34,001 nucleotides of DNA from Akkermansia muciniphila (lineage in GTDB: Bacteria; Verrucomicrobiota; Verrucomicrobiia; Verrucomicrobiales; Akkermansiaceae): assembly GCA_945890645.1 (NCBI GenBank), contig CAMDCV010000043.1:1-34001 (forward strand), in the 5' to 3' direction. Below the pieces are notes generated by a model. It searched no databases. It was not told where the DNA came from and saw only the letters and a program-made list of their open reading frames with translations. Below are positions 15,269 through 23,698 of this stretch, piece by piece. A program made the translations under genes and the position numbers. Within the stretch, counting starts at the first letter, position 1. Every line of letters starts with the position of its first letter.

Positions 15269-17827
15269 GTGGCCCTTCCGATCGATGACATCCGCGATGC
15301 CCTGGTCCGCGCCGCCATCCCCGGCAGTCGCATCTTGCTGAAGGCTCCTACGGGTTCGGGTAAATCCACCAGTGTGCCGCCATTTCTGACGCCTCGTGAT
15401 GCCAAAGATATCACGCTCGTGATCGAACCACGACGCATGGCCGCGCGATTGCTCGCAACGTGGGTAGCGAAGCAACGCGGCTGCGAAGTCGGCAAGGATG
15501 TGGGTTACGCTGTGCGTTACGATACCCGCTATGGAAAATCGACGCGTATCATTTATCTCACCGATGGAGTCTTTCAACGCTGGATCCAAGAGGACCCGAC
15601 GCTGACGGGCGTGGGCACTGTGATTTTCGATGAGTTTCACGAACGCCGACTCGCCGTCGATGTCGCGCTTGCTCGATGCCTCGATTTGCAAGAGGAAGCG
15701 CGCAAGGACTTACGCGTGGTCGTTATGAGTGCTACTTTGGAAACAGCAGGCCTCGCTGATTATCTCGGACCGCAGACGATCGCGTTAGAGACGGGCGGAC
15801 GCACTCATCCCGTGACCATTCACTATAGGCCTGAACGACCCGCCACTGTGCAGCGCAGCGGCGGACCACCGCGCGATACGCCGCTGTGGGAACGCATCGC
15901 AACTGTAGTGAAGGAAGCGATCGCCGCACCAGAGCCGGGGCATTTGTTAGTGTTCTGTCCTGGCACCTACGAAATCCGCAAGACTTGCGAGTTGTTAGAA
16001 AATGCTTCGTTCACCCGTGGCTGGAATGTTTATCCCCTTTACAGCGCTCTCAACCCACGCGCGCAGGAGCAAGCCATCGAGCAATCGAGCACGCCAAAAA
16101 TCATCGTCGCCACCAATGTCGCCGAAACCTCGCTCACCATCGATGGCGTGCGCACCGTCATCGACTCAGGACTCGCGCGAATTTCTTCGTTCGATGCCCG
16201 ACGCGGCATCGATACTCTCCACATTCACAAAATCTCGCGCGCCTCCGCCGAGCAGCGTGCCGGACGAGCAGGACGCACCGCGCCGGGACAATGTTTCCGA
16301 ATGTGGAGCGATAGTGGCCACGCTCACCGCGCCGCTTTTGACGCGCCCGAGGTGCATCGCGTCGATCTTGCCGAAACCATGCTACTGCTGAAAGCGGCAG
16401 GCATCGCCGATCTGCGCCACTTTCGCTGGCTCGATGCACCACTCGAAGCCTCACTGCAGCGCGCGCTCGTTTTGTTAGAGCAACTCGATGCCCTCGACGC
16501 CGAAGGGAAACTCACCGATCATGGCAAAGCGATGGCTGCTATTCCCGTGCCACCACGTTTTTCACGACTGATGATCGCGGGTCTCGAACAAGGTTGCGTG
16601 GCAGAAGCCTGCTTCATCGCCGCCGCTGTGCAGGGCGATCCAATCTTCACTGGCAAAGGCAATGTCTCGCGCAAGGACTTTCATTTCCCCGGTGCGGGCA
16701 CGGACTTCGCCGCCGAATACCAAGCGCTGCAATCAGCCCAAAATTTTAACTACGATCCGAAAGCTTGTGGTTCCGCTGGCATCTCTGGTCGGGCGGCACG
16801 CGAGCTGGCGCAAGGGTATGATCGCCTCTTGGCACTTGCGAAAAAACAACAATGGCCACTGAGCCGCATGGACTTCGTCGGCAATGTCACCGCCATCGGA
16901 CATGCCATGCTCAGCGCATTCAGCGATCAACTCGCCGTGCGCCTTAGTGCGGGCACTCTCGCCTGTCGCGTCAGTGGCAATCGACGGGGCAAACTCGATG
17001 ACCAATCCATCGCCAAACACGCTGCCGCTTTTATCGCGGTAGAAATGACCGAAGTCGAAGGCCGCGATGTCACCGTTCACCTGCGCCGCGCCACCGCCAT
17101 CGAACTCGATTGGTTAAAAGAACTTTTTCCGTTAGAAATTCATATGACCGATGGCGTTGCCTGGGATGACATGCGCAAACGTGTCGTCGCCCGCAAGGAA
17201 ATCAAATTCCGCGACCTGATTCTCGAAAGCAAAGAAATCGACCAAGGCGTGAATCTTTCTCTCGCAGCGGAAATGCTCGCCGAGCGCGTCATCAGTGGCG
17301 AGCTTACGCTCAAAAATTGGGATGACTCCGTAGAGCAATGGACCGCGCGACTCAATCTACTTTCACGACTGATGCCAGAACTGGGTATGCCCTCATGGAC
17401 TCACGAGGATCGAGTAGCTGCCATCGCTCAAATTTGCCATGGCTCCGTCGCTTACAAAGACATCAAAGAAGCCGCCGTCTGGCCCGTGTTGCGCGATTGG
17501 CTCAACTACCAACAGCATCAATTGTTAGAAAAACATGCGCCCGAGTGGTTCAAGCTCAGCGAAGATCGTCGTGCCAAAATCACCTACCCTGCCGATGGCG
17601 ATCCCTTCATCGCTGTGCGAGTGCAGCATCTTTTCGGCACCTGGGAAACACCGCGCATTTGTGTCGGTAAGCAGCCACTGCTTGTCCACATCTGTGCGCC
17701 GAATCAACGCCCATGGCAGATGACGAAAGATCTCACCAGCTTCTGGGCTAGCGGTTATACGCAAATGAAAAAAGATCTCGCCGGCCGCTACCCCAAACAC
17801 GATTGGCCCGAAAATCCTCAAAAATAA
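15269..17827 (+). CDS. hrpB: HrpB-family DEAH-type ATP-dependent helicase
   Basis: This 852-residue superfamily 2 helicase starts at GTG nine bases after lptB. Motif I is APTGSGKST (26-34), motif II is DEFH (121-124), motif III VVMSATLE, motif V ATNVAETSLTIDG and motif VI QRAGRAGRTAPG. The C-terminal HrpB domain is diagnostic: LLVHICAPNQRPWQMT followed by RYPKHDWPENP. HrpB proteins are putative RNA helicases of poorly known role. Its close coupling to lptB suggests co-transcription but not a role in LPS biology. It ends 13 bases before the convergent PVC heme gene. Confidence 0.92.
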   Translation: MALPIDDIRDALVRAAIPGSRILLKAPTGSGKSTSVPPFLTPRDAKDITLVIEPRRMAARLLATWVAKQRGCEVGKDVGYAVRYDTRYGKSTRIIYLTDGVFQRWIQEDPTLTGVGTVIFDEFHERRLAVDVALARCLDLQEEARKDLRVVVMSATLETAGLADYLGPQTIALETGGRTHPVTIHYRPERPATVQRSGGPPRDTPLWERIATVVKEAIAAPEPGHLLVFCPGTYEIRKTCELLENASFTRGWNVYPLYSALNPRAQEQAIEQSSTPKIIVATNVAETSLTIDGVRTVIDSGLARISSFDARRGIDTLHIHKISRASAEQRAGRAGRTAPGQCFRMWSDSGHAHRAAFDAPEVHRVDLAETMLLLKAAGIADLRHFRWLDAPLEASLQRALVLLEQLDALDAEGKLTDHGKAMAAIPVPPRFSRLMIAGLEQGCVAEACFIAAAVQGDPIFTGKGNVSRKDFHFPGAGTDFAAEYQALQSAQNFNYDPKACGSAGISGRAARELAQGYDRLLALAKKQQWPLSRMDFVGNVTAIGHAMLSAFSDQLAVRLSAGTLACRVSGNRRGKLDDQSIAKHAAAFIAVEMTEVEGRDVTVHLRRATAIELDWLKELFPLEIHMTDGVAWDDMRKRVVARKEIKFRDLILESKEIDQGVNLSLAAEMLAERVISGELTLKNWDDSVEQWTARLNLLSRLMPELGMPSWTHEDRVAAIAQICHGSVAYKDIKEAAVWPVLRDWLNYQQHQLLEKHAPEWFKLSEDRRAKITYPADGDPFIAVRVQHLFGTWETPRICVGKQPLLVHICAPNQRPWQMTKDLTSFWASGYTQMKKDLAGRYPKHDWPENPQK

Positions 17828-17840
17828 TAGTGTCTGCGCT

Positions 17841-20800
17841 TCAGTGAATCGGCTTCGCGTTTGAGGAACTTATCCGCACACGTGGCATTGCTTTTGACTG
17901 CTCCGGTATCAAGAGGCGAAGCGTGTGATTTCCTTTTTTCAGTGCGATGGTGAGCTTGCCCTGCTTGGGGGAAAATTCTTGGCCGTTGATTTCCCAGCGA
18001 CCTTCTGTGGCATCGGTGAGTTCGACGATGACTTCGCCGTAATTGATGACTTCGAATTTTGTATCGGCCACTCGGATGCGCTTGCCTTGTGATTCGATGA
18101 TAGGCATTTCGTTGATTGGGATTTTTCCATTTACGAGTGCGATCAGAGGCGTTGGATTTTTCAAACTTGCATCGCGATGGACGAGCCACTGGCGTAGTGT
18201 GCCGTCTTCATGGACTTTGTAGTCGCCTTCTTTGCCGAGTTCACTCAGGAAGCGCACGAGGTCGGTGAGTTCATCACGACGCAAGGAATGCGTGAGTCCG
18301 GCTGGCATCAAAGAAACGGGGATGATTTCTTTTTTGCTAACGCCGGATTTGGGAAGTGTTCGTGCATTTCCGACGGCATCGGTGAGAAGAATTTCTTTGT
18401 CGTCTTCGCGGGTGAGGAAGCCGGTGTGACTGGCCCCATCGCTCATCTGGATCATCGCAGTCGCGTAGCCTTCTTTGATTTTTTTAGACGGTAGCAAGAG
18501 GCTGTCGATGATGTAATCCACCGGCGCGCTAGAACCGATACTGAGAAGGTTCGGCCCCATCTGTCCGCCCACAGGACCAATCGCGTGGCAGGTCATGCAT
18601 TGCAACTCAAGACGACGATAGAGAATTTCGCCACGAGCCGCATCGCCGCGCTGTTTCACTTCCTCCATGAGTTGTGCCATCTGCGCAGCATTCAATTCAG
18701 TAATGCTGGTGAGTCCACCGGCTTTGGTGAGAGAATCCATGAGCGCCTTGGTATCTCCTCCACTGGAACTGGTTTTTTGCAGCGCTTGGGTAGCTACCTC
18801 TGCGTTGAGTGATTTTCCTTGCAAGGCATTTGCGAGCAATGCGGGACCCTCTTGGCGAGAAAGATACCCATCAATCAATGTTGCAGTTGAGGGAGTGGCT
18901 TTGGTTTGCCCCGTAAGAAATTGCACCACGGCAGGGGTGGCTTTACTGAGATCGAGATGCATCAGAGCTGCAAGAATGCTCGCTTGAGTCGCGGGCTCAT
19001 TGGCAGAAGACAAAATCTTCTGCAGAAAGACCAAAGAATTGTCACCGCCCAGTCGCGCGATGCTGAGCTGCGCGGCAGCTGCTTGAGTTCCTATACTACT
19101 CGCCGTTCCTTCCAGTAGCACGCGGGCTTCTTCCATTTTCCAGAGTCCCGCGAGATGGATAGCAGCCATGGAGACAGAAACATCCGCATGACCGAGCAAT
19201 GGCATCAGCATTTTACTATCGGCAGGACGCAATTGACGTTGTTCCGCGGCAACAATCAAGGCCTGCAAAGCGGCGGTGCGAACGTTGGCTTTGGTATTCG
19301 AATTGTTCGCTAGTGCGAGCACGCGGTCGATCTTTGCTTGATCAACCGTTGTACCGATGATCTTAAGCAATTCGATGCACTGAATTTCGTTATTGGTATT
19401 TTTTTCCACGATGTCTAACAACAGGCCAGAAGCATCAGGCTGATCCGCGGCTTTGAGTGCGAAGAGCAATCCTTGGCTGTTATCGGCAAACGAAATCTCA
19501 CCGCGCTGCAAGGCGGGAAGCCAGAGCGACGAAAGCTCATAGCAACCACGCCACAAGGCGAAGTCGATATTTTCATCCATAGGCTGCTTCAGAACTTCGG
19601 TGGCGATTTCGATGGCGCGTGGTGATCCCCACGCCCGCAAGAGGTTGACAGCTTCGAGTCGAACACGAGGATGCTCATCGTCGCAGTATCGACGAAAGAT
19701 GGTCTCACATTCACGGATGCTAAGCGGCTTTCCTTCCGCATCGGTGATATTTTTCAAGCCGCCTTCAACGATCAACTGACGCACGGCTCGCACCACCACC
19801 GCACGCGTTTGCGGATGATTGGCTTTGCCGTTACTGCCATCAAGCCAGCCGTGCTTCATGATCCACGACCAGTCATTTACGCCCGCGGTTTGGGCAGTGA
19901 AAATGCATTCTACGATCAACTCGGGCGTAGCATTCTCTTTAAGAAAATAGTCAAGCAGTCGCGTCACATTTTCGATCTTACGCGACTTGATTTCCTGTCT
20001 GACCCAGTAGCGCTGCGATTGATCGGGAGACTTCAGTTTTTCTAACAATTCCCCATGGCTGAGTTTTTTGAGATCCACTAGCGGTGAGGTTTCGCTATCT
20101 TTCATAGTGATACGCCAGATGCGACCATGCTCTTGATCACGACGTGAATCGCGGAAATCGACCTCGCCATGCTGGATGATCGGGTTGAACCAATCGGCCA
20201 AGTACAGGGCGCCATCGGGGCCGATGTTGACATCGACTGGGCGAAACGAACCGTGTTTGGAACTAATTAAGTCAGGAAGTTGTTGGGATCGATAGCCGCT
20301 GCCTTGTTCGCTGAGAGCGAAGCGGTTGACCCGGTGACCACGGAAGTCGCACGTGATCAACTGCCCTTGCCATTCTTTGGTGAAATGACTACCAGTGATT
20401 TGCGTGAGTCCGCAATGTTTCGGTTGACCAGGATTCAGCCCCTTGAGAATGCGCGGCAACTGGTTGGGCAGGCATCGGAAAGTCGCACCTGGAAATGCAT
20501 AGTTGATGCCATCGCCGTGGGCCCCATCCGTGGTAAAGCTTTGGCCCCAATCATCGAAGATGTGTCCCCAAGGATTGATCTGCCCCATGGTGAAGACTTC
20601 GAGTCGGCCGGTGCGGGGTTGGTATTGCCAAATGCCGCTGCCTTTCAGACGTCGTACGCCGAAAGGTGTTTCTACGTGGCTGTGAATGTACACACTTTGA
20701 TTGAAGTAAATATTCCCATCGGGTCCACCTTTGATGGTGTGGATGATGTGATGTGTGTCTTCGGTGCCAAAGCCGCTCAGCAGCACCTTGCTCTGATCGG

Positions 20801-21227
20801 CTTTGCCATCGTCATTGGTATCCTGCATGAACAGGAGTTCGGTCGAGTTGCAAACATACACCCCACCATCTTGTGGCCAAATGCCCGTAGGGATCAGCAA
20901 CCCCTCGTAAAATACAGTACTTTTGTCAGCTTTGCCGTCACGGTCGGTATCTTCTAAAATCAGAATCTGGTCGCTCTGCGTTTGTCCTGGTTTGATGTGG
21001 GGATAGATCGCGCTGCTGGCAACCCACAGACGTCCACGCTCGTCCCATGCCATTTGAATGGGTTTGCGCACCATCGGTTCGCTAGCAAAAAGATTCACCT
21101 GCAAGCCCTCCGCAAGCTGAAAGGTGCTCATCTGCTCGTTCGGATCGGTCGAAGGAATTTCCTTCAAACCGCGCTGTGCAAAAGCGTTGGAGCAAACGAG
21201 AAAAACGAAAAGAAAACTGTGTTTCAT
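17841..21227 (-). CDS. PVC-type CxxCH heme-binding protein with propeller-like and HEAT-like regions
   Basis: This 1,128-residue secreted protein has a signal peptide (MKHSFLFVFLVCSNAFA). Residues about 35-370 form the 'membrane-bound dehydrogenase' domain (TIGR02604-like; DRDGKAD, GGPDGNIYFNQS, GPDGALYLADWFNPI), probably a beta-propeller. Residues about 390-830 are helical, HEAT-like repeats (PRVRLEAVNLLRAWG, ADVSVSMAAIHLAGLW). A single c-type heme motif CMTCH (877-881) begins the PVC heme domain (TIGR02603-like), which continues through GPNLLSIG and DYIIDSLLLPSKKIKEGY. A small C-terminal beta domain follows. A periplasmic or exported redox role, perhaps sugar oxidation, is inferred from the family. 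Last gene of the four-gene minus operon, 18 bases after the SGNH gene. Confidence 0.9.
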   Translation of the reverse strand: MKHSFLFVFLVCSNAFAQRGLKEIPSTDPNEQMSTFQLAEGLQVNLFASEPMVRKPIQMAWDERGRLWVASSAIYPHIKPGQTQSDQILILEDTDRDGKADKSTVFYEGLLIPTGIWPQDGGVYVCNSTELLFMQDTNDDGKADQSKVLLSGFGTEDTHHIIHTIKGGPDGNIYFNQSVYIHSHVETPFGVRRLKGSGIWQYQPRTGRLEVFTMGQINPWGHIFDDWGQSFTTDGAHGDGINYAFPGATFRCLPNQLPRILKGLNPGQPKHCGLTQITGSHFTKEWQGQLITCDFRGHRVNRFALSEQGSGYRSQQLPDLISSKHGSFRPVDVNIGPDGALYLADWFNPIIQHGEVDFRDSRRDQEHGRIWRITMKDSETSPLVDLKKLSHGELLEKLKSPDQSQRYWVRQEIKSRKIENVTRLLDYFLKENATPELIVECIFTAQTAGVNDWSWIMKHGWLDGSNGKANHPQTRAVVVRAVRQLIVEGGLKNITDAEGKPLSIRECETIFRRYCDDEHPRVRLEAVNLLRAWGSPRAIEIATEVLKQPMDENIDFALWRGCYELSSLWLPALQRGEISFADNSQGLLFALKAADQPDASGLLLDIVEKNTNNEIQCIELLKIIGTTVDQAKIDRVLALANNSNTKANVRTAALQALIVAAEQRQLRPADSKMLMPLLGHADVSVSMAAIHLAGLWKMEEARVLLEGTASSIGTQAAAAQLSIARLGGDNSLVFLQKILSSANEPATQASILAALMHLDLSKATPAVVQFLTGQTKATPSTATLIDGYLSRQEGPALLANALQGKSLNAEVATQALQKTSSSGGDTKALMDSLTKAGGLTSITELNAAQMAQLMEEVKQRGDAARGEILYRRLELQCMTCHAIGPVGGQMGPNLLSIGSSAPVDYIIDSLLLPSKKIKEGYATAMIQMSDGASHTGFLTREDDKEILLTDAVGNARTLPKSGVSKKEIIPVSLMPAGLTHSLRRDELTDLVRFLSELGKEGDYKVHEDGTLRQWLVHRDASLKNPTPLIALVNGKIPINEMPIIESQGKRIRVADTKFEVINYGEVIVELTDATEGRWEINGQEFSPKQGKLTIALKKGNHTLRLLIPEQSKAMPRVRISSSNAKPIH

Positions 21228-21245
21228 AGAAGGTGTGAAGGAAAA

Positions 21246-22139
21246 TTATTTCTTCGAGAGGGCATCGAAAATCAGTTGTTCTTTCTGCGCGATCAAGGGA
21301 TCGAACTGCGGGATTTCCGCGCCATTGCGACCTTGCTCGTGCTTTCGCGAGCCGAACAAATAGATTTCGTTCTGCGGCCTCCAGCGTTGGAAAAATAGAT
21401 GGTTTTTTACGATGATCGTTTCGCGTAGGGATGGGAATTGCTGTGGCGGCACTTTGCTCGTGAGCCCCAACGACTGCACCAGCAAGGGGGCAATCGTTGT
21501 GTAATCCTGATCGGTGAAAGTCACGCCATTGATCGTGGCCCAATTCTTGTCCTTCATCTGTGCAAACAAATCCGCGTAGCCAAGAGATAGCGACGCTGCC
21601 AACTGCGCAATCGCGGCACTGTAGCGTTCGCGTTCGGCATTGTGGTCGGCAAGTGCAGGATAGCCTTTGGCATCGCGACTCACCGCTGGTGGACTCATGA
21701 GGATGACCTTGGCGCCACAACTGCTTTGGATCATTTGCAGTAAGGTTTTGTAACTGGCCAGGAACGACTCGAGACCCGCCTCACCTTCAAAGGCACCGAC
21801 CGCACCATAGCATGCGATGATGGTCGTCGGCTTAATTTCTGCAAGCTGCTTGCGCAAGCGATCAAAGCCTTCCGCTGGAGGACCAAAATAACTACGGCTC
21901 TCACAACGCGGTGTATCACCACTCCAGCCCAGATTGCGGAAGCGGACATTGTTTCCGACAGTCGCCAGCGTGAGTGCGGTTTCGAGATGGCATTGATTGT
22001 AATCGCGTTCGAAAAAAGTATCGCCCAGCAGGACGACGGTTTCATTTTTCGCAGGAGTCCACACGGGCGCGGCTGAGGATAGCAAGGTGGCGAGTCCGAA
22101 GACGAACATCATTCGAGCAAACATGACGATATTACTCAT
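21246..22139 (-). CDS. Secreted SGNH-fold protein with substituted catalytic residues
   Basis: This 297-residue protein has an N-terminal signal segment and an SGNH/GDSL fold. Block I reads LLGDTFFERD, with threonine at the nucleophile position. Block II keeps the glycine (NLGWSGDT). Block III reads YGAVGAFEG, lacking the asparagine seen as GYNES in the related protein at 33299. Block V reads NGVTFTDQDY, lacking the histidine of NGVH. Hydrolase activity by the classical mechanism is therefore unlikely. The tail (NEIYLFGSRKHEQGRN, EIPQFDPLI) matches what I know of SGNH segments joined to PVC heme proteins. It lies directly upstream of the heme protein gene, suggesting the pair acts together. 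Confidence 0.82.
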   Translation of the reverse strand: MSNIVMFARMMFVFGLATLLSSAAPVWTPAKNETVVLLGDTFFERDYNQCHLETALTLATVGNNVRFRNLGWSGDTPRCESRSYFGPPAEGFDRLRKQLAEIKPTTIIACYGAVGAFEGEAGLESFLASYKTLLQMIQSSCGAKVILMSPPAVSRDAKGYPALADHNAERERYSAAIAQLAASLSLGYADLFAQMKDKNWATINGVTFTDQDYTTIAPLLVQSLGLTSKVPPQQFPSLRETIIVKNHLFFQRWRPQNEIYLFGSRKHEQGRNGAEIPQFDPLIAQKEQLIFDALSKK

Positions 22140-22225
22140 CTAAATCAGCATTCCTGACAATTAAAATTAGCTGCTTTGATTGAACAGGTTGCTTGGACAG
22201 AATTTGTAAAATTACTTTGAGGAGG

Positions 22226-23680
22226 CTACGCCATAATTTCATGGATTGGCTCGATTTCTTCCACACCAACGAGCTTTTGTTCGAGACCGTTGTAGAAATA
22301 GTTTAGTTTGTTTGGATCGATACCCATTTGATGGAGGATGGTCGCGTGAAGGTGCTTCACTTGGCAACGATTCACGACGGCCTGTGAGCCGAGTTCGTCG
22401 GTTTCCCCATAGCTGATGCCGCCTTTGATACCGCCACCCGCCATCCACATCGTGAAGCCATAAGAATTGTGATCACGGCCCGTTCCCGCTGCATATTCGG
22501 CAGTGGGTTGACGACCAAACTCACCGCCCCAGACAACGAGTGTCTCCTCTAACAAACCACGCTGTTTCAAGTCCTTCAACAGCCCAGCAATTGCCTTGTC
22601 AGTATTTCCCGCATGCAAATTATGATTCGTTTCAAGGTCGCCGTGCGCATCCCAGTTGGCATCGTTGTGCGCACCGCCGGAATAAATTTGAATGTAGCGA
22701 ACACCGCGCTCGACCAAGCGCCGTGCGAGAAGGCACTTGCGACCAAAGTCTGCCGTACGAGGTTGATCCATGCCGTAGAGCGCTTTGATGTGCTCAGGTT
22801 CGCGCTCTAGATCAATGGCTTCGGGTGCGGTGCTTTGCATGCGATACGCCAATTCATAACTTGCAATGCGCGATGCTAAATCGGTGTGGTCTTCCCGACC
22901 CTGCAAATGCGAATGATTGACATCACCCAGGTAATCTAACAACGAACGTTGCTGCGTGCGGTTCATTCCGTTTTTATCCGCTAGATTGAGAATCGGATCG
23001 CCCTGCGAACGAAACACCACACCCTGATACGAAGCCGGCATGTAACCCGAGGACCAGTTTTTCGCACCGGAAATCGGTCCTCCGCTTTGATCGAGCATAA
23101 CGACGTAACCGGGCAAATTCTCGTTCATCGATCCCAATCCATAGTTGAGCCAAGAACCTAGTGAAGGCTTGCCGCTTAGCAATGAGCCGCTGTTCATCAT
23201 CAACATCGCCGAACCATGGATCGGTGAATCGGCGGTCATGGAATGGATAAATGCGATATCATCCACGCACTGCGCGGTGTGGGGAAACAAGTCCGAGACA
23301 TACTTTCCACACTGGCCGTATTGCTGGAATTTCCATTTCGGGCCCACCACTCGTCCTTCATTTTTTTTGCCACCGCGCCCGAAAGTTTTGATCGGGATGG
23401 TTTTGCCATCGAGCGGATAGAGCTTCGGTTTATAATCAAACGTATCCATGTGACTGGGGCCGCCATACATGAATAGAAAAATCACCGACTTCGCTTTGGC
23501 GGGGAGTTGCGGTTCACGGGGAGCTAACGGATTCGCCATCATCTCCGCCGCTTGCGCTTGCGAAAAGAATCCACTTTGCCCCAACAAACCAGTGAGTGCC
23601 AGTGACGTGAAGCCCCCACCAAGTTGGTGGATGAATTCACGACGATGGATTTGTCCGCAGAAGTTAGGGATATGAATCAT
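22226..23680 (-). CDS. DUF1501 family secreted protein with Tat-like signal
   Basis: This 484-residue protein is a member of DUF1501 (PF07394), related to the alkaline-phosphatase/sulfatase superfamily. The N-terminus carries HRREFIHQLGGGF (R13, R14), a twin-arginine-like motif before a hydrophobic stretch, so folded export is likely. Family blocks include IFLFMYGGPSHMDTFDYKP, the SPIHGSAMLMMNSG region, YIQIYSGGAHNDANWDAHG and VVWGGEFGRQPT. The biochemical function of DUF1501 is not established to my knowledge. In Planctomycetes and Verrucomicrobia the gene nearly always follows a DUF1549/DUF1553 gene, as here with an 18-base gap, so they likely act as a pair. Confidence 0.93.
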   Translation of the reverse strand: MIHIPNFCGQIHRREFIHQLGGGFTSLALTGLLGQSGFFSQAQAAEMMANPLAPREPQLPAKAKSVIFLFMYGGPSHMDTFDYKPKLYPLDGKTIPIKTFGRGGKKNEGRVVGPKWKFQQYGQCGKYVSDLFPHTAQCVDDIAFIHSMTADSPIHGSAMLMMNSGSLLSGKPSLGSWLNYGLGSMNENLPGYVVMLDQSGGPISGAKNWSSGYMPASYQGVVFRSQGDPILNLADKNGMNRTQQRSLLDYLGDVNHSHLQGREDHTDLASRIASYELAYRMQSTAPEAIDLEREPEHIKALYGMDQPRTADFGRKCLLARRLVERGVRYIQIYSGGAHNDANWDAHGDLETNHNLHAGNTDKAIAGLLKDLKQRGLLEETLVVWGGEFGRQPTAEYAAGTGRDHNSYGFTMWMAGGGIKGGISYGETDELGSQAVVNRCQVKHLHATILHQMGIDPNKLNYFYNGLEQKLVGVEEIEPIHEIMA

Positions 23681-23698
23681 GGTTAAATCAGTGTAAGC

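Noticed and set aside
17828-17840. Terminator between the convergent hrpB and PVC heme genes.
   Set aside because: The gap is 13 bases and I see no stem followed by a T-tract there.
20280-20957. A 225-codon plus-strand open frame opposite the PVC heme protein.
   Set aside because: It overlaps the well-supported propeller-like region of the heme protein in antisense and has no recognisable domain.
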